The notes below the pieces were generated by a model. The model was not told the origin of the DNA and did no database searches. It worked only from the letters and a program-made list of their open reading frames with translations. A program made the position numbers and the translations under genes. From Arthrobacter sp. ISL-48 (GTDB lineage: Bacteria; Actinomycetota; Actinomycetes; Actinomycetales; Micrococcaceae): a stretch of DNA of 64,000 bases. The stretch lies in contig NZ_JAGGPL010000018.1 of assembly GCF_018613805.1 (NCBI RefSeq), forward strand, positions 186,001 to 250,000, written 5' to 3'. Positions 8,226 through 15,344 of the stretch are shown one piece after another. How positions within the stretch are numbered: the first letter of the stretch is position 1; each line of letters opens with the position of its first letter.

Positions 8226-9052
8226 GTGTCCGCCGCCACGGGCAGGAGAAGCGGTGCCGCTGCCATACGGGCTGCCCGCTGGCCGAGCAGGGTCACGCAG
8301 AGCGCAACGGTAAAGATGACCAGGCCGGGGGCAACGATTCCGAGGGGAGCGCGGTCCGCGAAGGGCTGGGCAGCGGCCAGCATGGAACCCCAGTCGGACT
8401 GCGGCGGCTGGACGCCCAGCCCCAGGTAGGAGAGTGCCCCGACGCTGATCAGCAGTTGCCCGAACCTCAGCGTTGCCTGGCCGAGGATCGGCGCGGACAG
8501 GTGGGGCAGGACGTGCCGGAAGATAATGAACGACGGCGGGCAGCCCACCACGCGGGCCGCCTCCACAAACCCTCGGGCCGAGACATCGTAGGCCAGGGTC
8601 CTCGCCAGGCGGGCGAAAGGTGTCCACCCTGTGACTGAGAGCGCGAGCAGCAGCGGCCCGAATCCGGTGCCCAGGGCTGCCACGATGAAGAGCGCCACAA
8701 CCATCTCCGGCATGGCAAGCAGCACGTCATTGGTCCGGGTGAGGAACTCGTCCAGCCAGCCACGGCGCCGTGCACTCAGGATTCCTATCGCCACGCCCAG
8801 GAAGCAGGTCAGCACCGTTGCCAGTGCGGCCACCGACATGGAGAACCGGCCGCCTTCCAGGACGCGGCTCAGTGTGTCCCTGCCCAGGTTGTCGGTTCCC
8901 AGCCAGTGGCCCTGGGACGGAGGCGCCAGGCGTTCCGCCAGGTTCTGTTCCGCCGGTGGGTACGGCGAGATCCACGGGGCCAGCAGCACCGCCAGCACGA
9001 TGAGGGCAAGGACTGCCGCAGCGATGGCGGTGATCGTCGGCCGGCTACGCAA
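8222..9052 (-). CDS. ABC transporter permease, DppC type
   Basis: A 276-residue inner-membrane permease with a DppC/OppC-like N-terminal helix and a following periplasmic segment (WLGTDNLGRDTLSR). The EAA loop (EAARVVGCPPSFIIFRHVLPH) contacts the ATPase, and about six transmembrane helices are visible. It overlaps the upstream permease gene (9045-9052) and the downstream ATPase gene (8222-8225), so all are translated as one unit. Substrate specificity lies mainly in the binding protein, so context rather than this sequence suggests an iron-related cargo. Confidence 0.85.
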   Translation of the reverse strand: MRSRPTITAIAAAVLALIVLAVLLAPWISPYPPAEQNLAERLAPPSQGHWLGTDNLGRDTLSRVLEGGRFSMSVAALATVLTCFLGVAIGILSARRRGWLDEFLTRTNDVLLAMPEMVVALFIVAALGTGFGPLLLALSVTGWTPFARLARTLAYDVSARGFVEAARVVGCPPSFIIFRHVLPHLSAPILGQATLRFGQLLISVGALSYLGLGVQPPQSDWGSMLAAAQPFADRAPLGIVAPGLVIFTVALCVTLLGQRAARMAAAPLLLPVAADT

Positions 9053-9986
9053 GGGAACCTCCCACGGCAGGGCTCAGGAGCCGGTGGACGAAGTCCGCCA
9101 GGGTGGTCACACCGACGGCGAGTGCCACCACCACTACCACCCCGCCCTGGGCGACGGGGATATCGCTGTTGATCACGGCGTCGAACAGCAGTCTTCCCAT
9201 ACCCGGGACGGCGAAGATCACCTCCACAATCACCGATCCGCCCAGCAGGCCGGCAAACCAGACTGCGAACAGGGTGGACAGGGGAACCAGCCCGTTCGGG
9301 ATCACGTGGCGCAGCACGGACTGGGCATGGCTCAGGCCCCTGGCGCGCGCTGCCGGTACGTGGTCGGCGGCCGCGGCGTCGATGATGCCGGCCCGTACGG
9401 CCGAGGTGAAATAGCTGATGGGCCGCAGGGCAAGGGTCAGGGCGGGAAGCACTGCCGATGAAAGATCAGTCCAGCCCGCTGAGGGCAGCACTGACAGCTT
9501 CAGGGCGAAGACCAGCACCAACACAGGCGCCACCCAGTATTCCGGCATGGCGATAAGGGCCTGGGTCACAGCCGTGATTGTCTTGTCCGGGGCGCTCCCC
9601 GGCCGCAGCCCGGCGATGATTCCCAGGGGGAGGGATACCGCAACGGCTATGCCGAGGGCCATGGTGACCAGGCTGAGCGTCACTGTCAGCGCCGGCAGGA
9701 CCTGGCCCGCCACTGCGGTGCGGCTGACGTACGAGAGTCCCATGTCGCCGCTGAGCACGTCGCCCAACCACCGGAAGTACTGCACGGCCAGGGGATCGTG
9801 CAGGCCCAGGCTTTCGCCGAGAGCCTGCACGGAACCGTTATCCACTGCATCCCCTGCAACCCGTGAACGGATGATCTTCCGGACGGGGTCGCCCGGGGTG
9901 AAGTACGGGATCAGGAACACCGCAAACGAGGACACTGCGACGGCTGCCACCAGGGTGGCAGTGCGCTTGGCGATGAAGGGGATCAT
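9045..9986 (-). CDS. ABC transporter permease, DppB type
   Basis: A 313-residue permease of the DppB/OppB class: an N-terminal helix (RTATLVAAVAVSSFAVFLIPYFTPGDP), the GLHDPLAVQYFRWLGDVLSGDMGLSY motif common to this class, about six membrane helices and an EAA-type loop (ARARGLSHAQSVLRHVIPNGLVP). Start ATG 9986 is preceded by AGGAGG nine bases upstream. It lies 25 bases after the binding-protein gene and overlaps the DppC-type gene, so it is the second gene of the importer operon. Confidence 0.85.
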   Translation of the reverse strand: MIPFIAKRTATLVAAVAVSSFAVFLIPYFTPGDPVRKIIRSRVAGDAVDNGSVQALGESLGLHDPLAVQYFRWLGDVLSGDMGLSYVSRTAVAGQVLPALTVTLSLVTMALGIAVAVSLPLGIIAGLRPGSAPDKTITAVTQALIAMPEYWVAPVLVLVFALKLSVLPSAGWTDLSSAVLPALTLALRPISYFTSAVRAGIIDAAAADHVPAARARGLSHAQSVLRHVIPNGLVPLSTLFAVWFAGLLGGSVIVEVIFAVPGMGRLLFDAVINSDIPVAQGGVVVVVALAVGVTTLADFVHRLLSPAVGGSLA

Positions 9987-10011
9987 TTCCAGCGGCCTCC
10001 TGACGGCGGAA

Positions 10012-11568
10012 CTAGGACCCGGACTTTGCTGTCTTCGCCGTCAGTACGTAGCGCGACAGGGGATCCTGGACGTAGGAGAGGACATTGGTCCGGGCAGCGT
10101 CCGTGGCCTGTTCATTGACGAGCCACGCGTTGACGGCCTGCTCCTTGAGGATTTTTCCGGCTTTTGCGTACAGCTCGTAGCGCCGGCCGGTATCCACTGT
10201 CTTAGCGGCTTCAGTGATGGTCCTGTCGTACTCCGGATCGCAGAAGTGGCTCAGGTTGTACGTGCCAGCGCAGGTGTAGTCGGCGGTCAGGAACCCGATG
10301 GGGTCCGCGATATCGATCAGCCGGTTCCGCTGGCTGAGCAGCATGTCGTAGTTTCCGGCCAGGACGTCCGGTTCCGCAGCGGCATATTCCTTTGACTGGA
10401 TAGTCACGGGGATGCCGATGTTCTTGAGGTTTTCCTGGATGACCGCCGCCACATCGGCGAATTCCGCGCGCTCCACGATGGCGATGATTTCCAAGGGCCT
10501 GTCCGCGGTGTATCCGGCGCTGGCAAGCAGCTTGCGGGCTTCGTCGAGGTCCTGCTTCTGTTCCTCCGACTTTTCCCCTGCCCATGGCTCGGAGGGGGCG
10601 AAGGGGCCGGTGGCCGGAAGGGCAGCACCCTCGTACACGCTGGCTGCCAGCGCGTCCAGGTCAAGCGAATCACGGATGGCCTTGCGGACGTCCACGTTGT
10701 CCAGGGGTGCGCGGCCATTGTTCATGTACAGCGTGGCGGTCCGGGGAGAGTCGGCGCCGAGGACCGTCACGTCGGGAGCGCTCTTCAGCGTCGACAGGCT
10801 GGAGACGGGGATGGATAGCGAAATGTCCGCTTCGCCGGTCTGCACCTGGGCAGCACGGGTAGCGCCGTTCGTGATGAAGCGGACCTCGGCTCCGGCAAGC
10901 TGCACGTCACCGCCCCAGTAATGCTCATTGCGGTCCAGCGTCAGGGACTGCTTTGCCTTCTCCGAGACGGGTGTGAACGGCCCGGTGCAGTGGCCGAACG
11001 GGTCCACGGCGCCGTCCTTGTAGGCGGCGGGCGCCAGGATGCCGGTGTTCACGCTGGCAAGACGGTACGGCACCAGCGGGTTTTCAGCGGGAGTACTGAC
11101 GCGGACGGTCTGCCCGTCCACTGCGGTCACGTTGCTGATCATGGTGCGGTTGAAGGCACGGGCCGGGACCTTGGCGTCCAGGACGTGGTTCAATGCCGCC
11201 GCCACTGACTCGGCGGTCAGCGCCGTGCCGTCCTGGAAGGACACACCCTGCCGGATGCTGAAGTCCCAGTCCACGGGCGAGGACTGCTTCCATTCCGTGG
11301 CGAGCATGGGGATCACCTTGCCCGCGGCCTGATCGTAGCTGGTGAGCGTCTCCAGGCAGCCGGACAGGGAAAGGATGTAGGCGGCATCGGATTCCAGGGC
11401 CCAGTTGGCAACGGGCGCCCGGAAGTTATCCACCACGATCCGCTGGTTTGTGTCAGCCGTGGCGGCGGCCTGGCCGGCCTGCGTTTGTGTACCGCTGAAA
11501 CCGCAGCCGGAAAGGGCCAGGGTCAGTGCCGCAGCGATGAGCGCGGGGGGCCGAAGAAAGGAACGCAC
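10012..11568 (-). CDS. ABC transporter substrate-binding lipoprotein, SBP family 5
   Basis: A 518-residue extracellular solute-binding lipoprotein of family 5 (peptide/nickel/metallophore type). The start is GTG 11568, with AAGGCGG six bases upstream. This gives a compact signal peptide (VRSFLRPPALIAAALTLALSGC) with the lipidated cysteine at residue 22. A TTG at 11604 would lengthen it but has no ribosome site. Family 5 hallmarks include LATEWKQSSPVDWDFSIRQGVSFQDGTALTAESV and DNVDVRKAIRDSLD. It is the first gene of a four-gene importer, and a DtxR/IdeR-like box lies 55-73 bases before the start. The cargo is therefore more likely a metallophore, haem or another iron-linked compound than a nutrient peptide. 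That is inference from the operator. Confidence 0.85.
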   Translation of the reverse strand: MRSFLRPPALIAAALTLALSGCGFSGTQTQAGQAAATADTNQRIVVDNFRAPVANWALESDAAYILSLSGCLETLTSYDQAAGKVIPMLATEWKQSSPVDWDFSIRQGVSFQDGTALTAESVAAALNHVLDAKVPARAFNRTMISNVTAVDGQTVRVSTPAENPLVPYRLASVNTGILAPAAYKDGAVDPFGHCTGPFTPVSEKAKQSLTLDRNEHYWGGDVQLAGAEVRFITNGATRAAQVQTGEADISLSIPVSSLSTLKSAPDVTVLGADSPRTATLYMNNGRAPLDNVDVRKAIRDSLDLDALAASVYEGAALPATGPFAPSEPWAGEKSEEQKQDLDEARKLLASAGYTADRPLEIIAIVERAEFADVAAVIQENLKNIGIPVTIQSKEYAAAEPDVLAGNYDMLLSQRNRLIDIADPIGFLTADYTCAGTYNLSHFCDPEYDRTITEAAKTVDTGRRYELYAKAGKILKEQAVNAWLVNEQATDAARTNVLSYVQDPLSRYVLTAKTAKSGS

Positions 11569-11622
11569 AAGAAACCGCCTTGCAGGGCTGACTCGAAGGG
11601 GCAAGAAAAAAGAGTGGACTAC

Positions 11623-11641
11623 TTAGGGTAGCCTCACCTGT
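11623..11641 (-). promoter_or_regulatory. Iron box: DtxR/IdeR-type operator
   Basis: The 19-base site TTAGGGTAGCCTCACCTGT matches 15 of 19 positions of the DtxR/IdeR consensus (TTAGGTTAGSCTAACCTAA) by hand alignment. It sits just upstream of the SBP5 importer operon. In actinobacteria such boxes let an Fe2+-loaded DtxR/IdeR/DmdR repressor shut down iron-uptake genes, so the operon is predicted to be induced by iron starvation. No regulator gene is in the window. Confidence 0.75.
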
Positions 11642-11781
11642 GCGTGAACAAGAACTTCATGTCGCAGGCTGTTCCTCCGGCGTTGATGACCCCTCTGACG
11701 TGCCGACTGCACGCAACTGACCAGCGGGCGTCCGAAGCATGATCCTGACCCGGGCAACCTGGCGCTGGTACACCGGGTGCT

Positions 11782-11865
11782 CCTGCCCGGTTGCGGCCGC
11801 CATGGCGCGGAAAAGCCCGGCGTGTCCTTGGGACACGCCGGGCTTCCGGGTTGTAACCGGGCAGG
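11782..11865. repeat. 84-bp palindromic intergenic repeat, copy A
   Basis: Outer inverted arms CCTGCCCGGTTGC (11782-11794) and GTAACCGGGCAGG (11853-11865), with 12 of 13 positions pairing, enclose a central hairpin GCGTGTC-CTTGG-GACACGC (11820-11838). The central stem extends to 15 perfect pairs (AAGCCCGGCGTGTCC, 11813-11827, with 11831-11845). It lies 28 bases beyond the stop of the MFS gene on the minus strand and may end its transcription. The same outer arms, central hairpin and 84-base total length recur at 42727-42810, so it is a repeat family rather than only a terminator. Confidence 0.75.
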
Positions 11866-11892
11866 AGGGTCGGGGCCCGGCTGCGGCAGGTG

Positions 11893-13212
11893 CTACTTCA
11901 GCCCCAGCTGCTTGGTGGGGACCTTGAAGGTTTCCTTGGCCGTGAGGGCGGAAACAGCCGCAATGGTGCAGATCACAGCCGTGAAGATGCTGATCTGGAC
12001 CCAGCCGCCGGCCTTGATGCCGCCCATGGCTGCCACGATGGCCGGGGCGAAGCCAGCCATCAGGAACCCCAACTGTGTGCCGATGGCCAGGCCGGAGAAA
12101 CGCACCTTGGTGCTGAACATCTCGGCGTAGAAGGAAGGCCAGACGGCGTTCGAGGCTGCATAGCCAAAGGAGAAGAAACCGATGGCGGCCAGGAACATCA
12201 GCGCGACGCTGCCGGATTCCAGGCTGAGCAGGAACACGGGCGTCAGAATCGCACTTGCAACTGCGCCGTAGATGAAGACCGGCTTGCGGCCGATCCGGTC
12301 CGCGAGCCGGCCGAAGAGCGGCTGGGTGCCCAGGGCCACCAGGTTGGCGCCGACCACCAGCCACAGGGTGGTGGTTCCGTCCACGCCGGCAACGGTCTTG
12401 GCGTAGCTGATGGCCAGGGTGCCGAACACGGTGGAGACGGCTGCAATGAAGGCGCAGCAGATGACGCGGAGGACGTCGCGCCAGTGGCTCTTGAGTAGAT
12501 CGGCAACGGGGAGTTTGGCGATCTGCGCGGTTTTCTGGGCTTCCTCGAAAGCGGGCGGTTCGTGCAGGGTGCGGCGGATGAAGAAGGCCACAATCACGAC
12601 GACGGCGCTCAGCCAGAACGGAATGCGCCAGCCGATGCCGTACTTGAGCTCATCGGGCAGGGCGAGGACGGGGATGAAGACGAGGGCCGCGAGGATCTGG
12701 CCGCCCTGGGTGCCGGTGAGGGTCCAGGACGTGAAGAAGGACCGGCGGTTGTCCGGTGCGTGCTCCAGCGTCATCGAGGAGGCGCCGGCCTGCTCGCCCG
12801 CGGCGGACAGGCCCTGGCAGAGGCGCGCGAGCACCAGGAGGACGGGAGCCCACCAACCCACCGTATGGAAGTCCGGCAGGCAGCCGATGATGAAGGTGGA
12901 GGCGCCCATGAGCAGCAGGGTGAACATGAGGACCTTCCGGCGGCCCACCCTGTCGCCGAAGTGGCCCAGGATAACGGCGCCCACTGGCCGTGCGACATAG
13001 GCGAAGCCGAACGTGGCGAAGGACATGATCGCCGCGTTGGTGTCCGCATCCGGGAAGAAGACCTTGGGAAAGATCAGGGCGGCCGCGGAACCGAAAATAA
13101 AGAAGTCATAGTATTCGACGGCGCTGCCCAGGAAGCTGGCGAGGGCTGCCTTCTTCGGGGTCCCGGCCGGGGCAGCGGTGCCCGGCCCGGCGGACGGAAG
13201 GGTGTGGCTCAT
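11893..13212 (-). CDS. MFS transporter, metabolite:H+ symporter (MHS) family, probable shikimate/protocatechuate-type importer
   Basis: A 439-residue, 12-helix major facilitator of the MHS group (ShiA/ProP-like). It shows SFLGSAVEYYDFFIFG before helix 1, the loop motif GHFGDRVGRRKVL between helices 2 and 3, and the repeat GRLADRIGRKPV in the second half. The start is ATG 13212 with AAAGGAAC upstream; the frame is open further but reads through the promoter region. It is divergent from the IclR regulator and adjacent to the shikimate-protocatechuate operon. Import of quinate, shikimate, protocatechuate or a related acid is therefore the most likely role (context inference). Confidence 0.8.
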   Translation of the reverse strand: MSHTLPSAGPGTAAPAGTPKKAALASFLGSAVEYYDFFIFGSAAALIFPKVFFPDADTNAAIMSFATFGFAYVARPVGAVILGHFGDRVGRRKVLMFTLLLMGASTFIIGCLPDFHTVGWWAPVLLVLARLCQGLSAAGEQAGASSMTLEHAPDNRRSFFTSWTLTGTQGGQILAALVFIPVLALPDELKYGIGWRIPFWLSAVVVIVAFFIRRTLHEPPAFEEAQKTAQIAKLPVADLLKSHWRDVLRVICCAFIAAVSTVFGTLAISYAKTVAGVDGTTTLWLVVGANLVALGTQPLFGRLADRIGRKPVFIYGAVASAILTPVFLLSLESGSVALMFLAAIGFFSFGYAASNAVWPSFYAEMFSTKVRFSGLAIGTQLGFLMAGFAPAIVAAMGGIKAGGWVQISIFTAVICTIAAVSALTAKETFKVPTKQLGLK

Positions 13213-13409
13213 GGAGTTCCTTTGGTGTGACGACATTGTCGCGGATGGATCTGGAGTGTCGAAGCCGCCGCTGCCCTGGGGTGCATGGCTGGCGCGGTAT
13301 GGCTGAAGTCCTTTGGAAAGACCCGGACTAGTAGCCACATGGTGGGAGCTACTTGTGCGATACAGCAATGATGACTGTGAGGGCAGTCACCTGTCAAGAA
13401 AATAATCAC

Positions 13410-13418
13410 CATCTAGAA
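13410..13418. promoter_or_regulatory. Candidate IclR operator in the MFS/IclR divergent promoter
   Basis: The 236-bp gap between the MFS gene and the IclR gene must hold both promoters. It contains CATCTAGAA at 13410-13418, which recurs exactly at 14345-14353 before the shikimate dehydrogenase gene. It also holds an inverted pair AGTAGC ... GCTACT (13330-13353). A motif shared by the two control regions flanking an IclR gene is what its operator would look like. This is pattern evidence only. Confidence 0.35.
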
Positions 13419-13448
13419 ATAGCTCTCACGATGTGGCAACATCGACGT

Positions 13449-14285
13449 ATGAATGTGAATCAAACCACAGCGGCCGATGAAGTCATCGCTGACGCCAAGG
13501 CACCTGAACCGTCCAAGGCTGAGCGCACTTCCGAGCGGACGGACATGGTTGGCAAGGCCATGGGCCTGCTGGTCCTCCTGGGGGACGAGCCCCGCGGTGC
13601 CAGTGCGGCGGAGATCTCGCGCCGGGCCGAGCTTCCCTTCAGCACCACCTACCGGCTTCTGGGTTCCCTCACCCGGGACGGGTTTGTGGACTACGAGCCG
13701 GAGGGCCGCCGCTACCACCTGGGCCTGCGCATCTTCCAGCTGGGCCAGCGGGTGTCCAACCATCACGGCTTCGCCGGCACGGCGATGCCTGTCCTCCGGC
13801 GCGTGACGGAACAGACGGGGGAGGCCACCATCCTCAGCGTCCGCGACGGCCACCACCACCTCACAGTAAACAAGGTGGATGGTCCGCAGATGTTCCGCGT
13901 CACCAGCGACCCCGGCCATCTGGGTGCCCTGCACACGACCGCCGTTGGCAAGGCGCTGGTGGCCTTCGCAGAGGATTCCGAACGGGAGCGCCTGCTGGAC
14001 GAGCTGGAGCTGGAGCCGCTGACGGAGCATTCCATTACGGACCGGAAAGCATTCCGTGCGGAGATGGAGCTGGTCCGCCGCAACGGTTACGCGGTCATGG
14101 ATGAGGAAAACGAAATTGGCATGCGCGCCGTGGCTGTCCCCCTCCTCAGCGCCTCGGGCCACGTGTTCGCTTCGCTGGCCACTGCGGCTCCGGTCTTCCG
14201 GCTCAGCCTGGACGCGCTGATTGCCCAGGTGCCGCTGCTCCAGGAGGCCGCTGCCGAACTGACCGCGAGGCTTCCCCAGCGGTGA
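13449..14285 (+). CDS. IclR-family transcriptional regulator of the quinate/shikimate locus
   Basis: A 278-residue IclR regulator. A winged helix-turn-helix follows a ~35-residue polar leader (GKAMGLLVLLGDEPRGASAAEISRRAELPFSTTYRLLGSLTRDGFVDYE). The effector-binding domain (residues ~110-275) ends GMRAVAVPLLSASGHVFASLATAAP. I use ATG 13449; no convincing ribosome site is seen, and an in-frame opening to 13353 runs into the promoter. It stands between a divergent MHS importer and the dehydrogenase/pca operon. It probably senses quinate, shikimate or protocatechuate and controls both. Whether it activates or represses cannot be read. Confidence 0.8.
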   Translation: MNVNQTTAADEVIADAKAPEPSKAERTSERTDMVGKAMGLLVLLGDEPRGASAAEISRRAELPFSTTYRLLGSLTRDGFVDYEPEGRRYHLGLRIFQLGQRVSNHHGFAGTAMPVLRRVTEQTGEATILSVRDGHHHLTVNKVDGPQMFRVTSDPGHLGALHTTAVGKALVAFAEDSERERLLDELELEPLTEHSITDRKAFRAEMELVRRNGYAVMDEENEIGMRAVAVPLLSASGHVFASLATAAPVFRLSLDALIAQVPLLQEAAAELTARLPQR

Positions 14286-14337
14286 GCAGATACCAGGCGG
14301 GCCAAATCACCCTTCGGACACATCGCCGTCGTACTTA

Positions 14338-14382
14338 TTGTTCGCATCTAGAACAAGAGTGCAAGAAGTGAACAACTGTTGT
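14338..14382. promoter_or_regulatory. Candidate operator region before the shikimate-protocatechuate operon
   Basis: The 177-bp gap upstream of the dehydrogenase gene holds two dyads: TTGTTC-GCATCTA-GAACAA (14338-14356) and ACAAC-T-GTTGT (14372-14382). The first contains the CATCTAGAA string also found in the MFS/IclR gap. Two nearby dyads are common in IclR-controlled catabolic promoters. Binding is not shown. Confidence 0.45.
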
Positions 14383-14462
14383 ACTGTAATCCCTACCTGG
14401 CCCGCCGCGTACGCCCTGAGCGCCGCCGCCCGCCCGGTGCCGTTATCAAAGGAGCTGCACGG

Positions 14463-15344
14463 ATGAGTAATCGAACTGAGTCCTACCTTGTGGGACTGGT
14501 CGGCGATGGCGTGACGCCGTCACTCACCCCCCACATGCACGAACACGAAGCTGACATGCAGGGCCTGCGCTACCTGTACCGCCCCATCGACCTCCTTGAC
14601 CTCGGCCTTCCCGGAGATTCCGTGGGCCAGCTGCTGCAGAGCGCCAGCAACCTGGGCTTCAACGGCCTGAACGTCACCCACCCGTGCAAGCAGCTGGTGC
14701 TCCAGCACCTGGACGAGGTCTCCCCGGACGCGCTCAAACTCGGCGCCGTTAACACCGTGGTGATCGAATCCGGCCGGTTCATCGGACACAACACCGACTT
14801 CTCTGGCTTTGGCTCGGCCCTGGCCTCCGGCCTGCCGGGCGCCAACCTGGAGCGCGTGGTCCAGCTTGGAGCGGGCGGCGCCGGTTCCGCCGTCGCCTAC
14901 GCCCTGCTCACCGCCGGTGTGCGGACACTCGATCTTGTGGACGTGGACCCAGCCCGCTGCGCGGCCCGCGCCGCCGAACTGTCCGGCTACTTCCCGGACC
15001 GCACGGTAACGGCGCGTACGACGGCGGAGCTGCCGCGGCTGATGCCCCTGGCCGACGGTCTGGCGCACTGCACCCCGGTGGGAATGGCTGCGCACCCCGG
15101 CGTCCCGCTGGACCTGGACCTGCTGGAGCGCCGGCACTGGGTGGCCGACATTGTCTACCGCCCCATCGACACCGAGCTGGTCCGCGCCGCCCGCGCCAAG
15201 GGCTGCGATGTCCTGGACGGGGGCCGTATGGCCGTGGGCCAGGCTGCAGACGCGTTCCGGATCTTCACCGGCCTTGAGCCTGACCCGGACCGCATGCGCT
15301 CGCACTTCCTGGAGCTTGTGGCAGCCGAAGAGGTGGCCGCCTGA
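14463..15344 (+). CDS. Shikimate/quinate dehydrogenase (AroE/QsuD-like)
   Basis: A 293-residue NAD(P)-dependent dehydrogenase that interconverts shikimate and 3-dehydroshikimate (and possibly quinate and 3-dehydroquinate). Catalytic K76 (NVTHPCK) and D112 (HNTDFSG) are present, with the nucleotide loop GAGGAGSAV at ~135-143 and a closing DGGRMAVGQAADAF segment. The substrate loop reads GVTPSLTPHMHE, closer to catabolic QsuD-type enzymes than to anabolic AroE. ATG 14463 follows AAAGGAG by eight bases. As first gene of an operon continuing into dehydroshikimate dehydratase and pca genes, its role is catabolic. Its stop overlaps the next start (TGATG). Confidence 0.85.
   Translation: MSNRTESYLVGLVGDGVTPSLTPHMHEHEADMQGLRYLYRPIDLLDLGLPGDSVGQLLQSASNLGFNGLNVTHPCKQLVLQHLDEVSPDALKLGAVNTVVIESGRFIGHNTDFSGFGSALASGLPGANLERVVQLGAGGAGSAVAYALLTAGVRTLDLVDVDPARCAARAAELSGYFPDRTVTARTTAELPRLMPLADGLAHCTPVGMAAHPGVPLDLDLLERRHWVADIVYRPIDTELVRAARAKGCDVLDGGRMAVGQAADAFRIFTGLEPDPDRMRSHFLELVAAEEVAA

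Noticed and set aside
8226..8627. Upstream extension of the fused ATPase frame into the DppC-type permease gene
   Set aside because: The extension translates the permease in a wrong frame. The ATG at 8225, overlapping the permease stop, gives the normal ATPase N-terminus.
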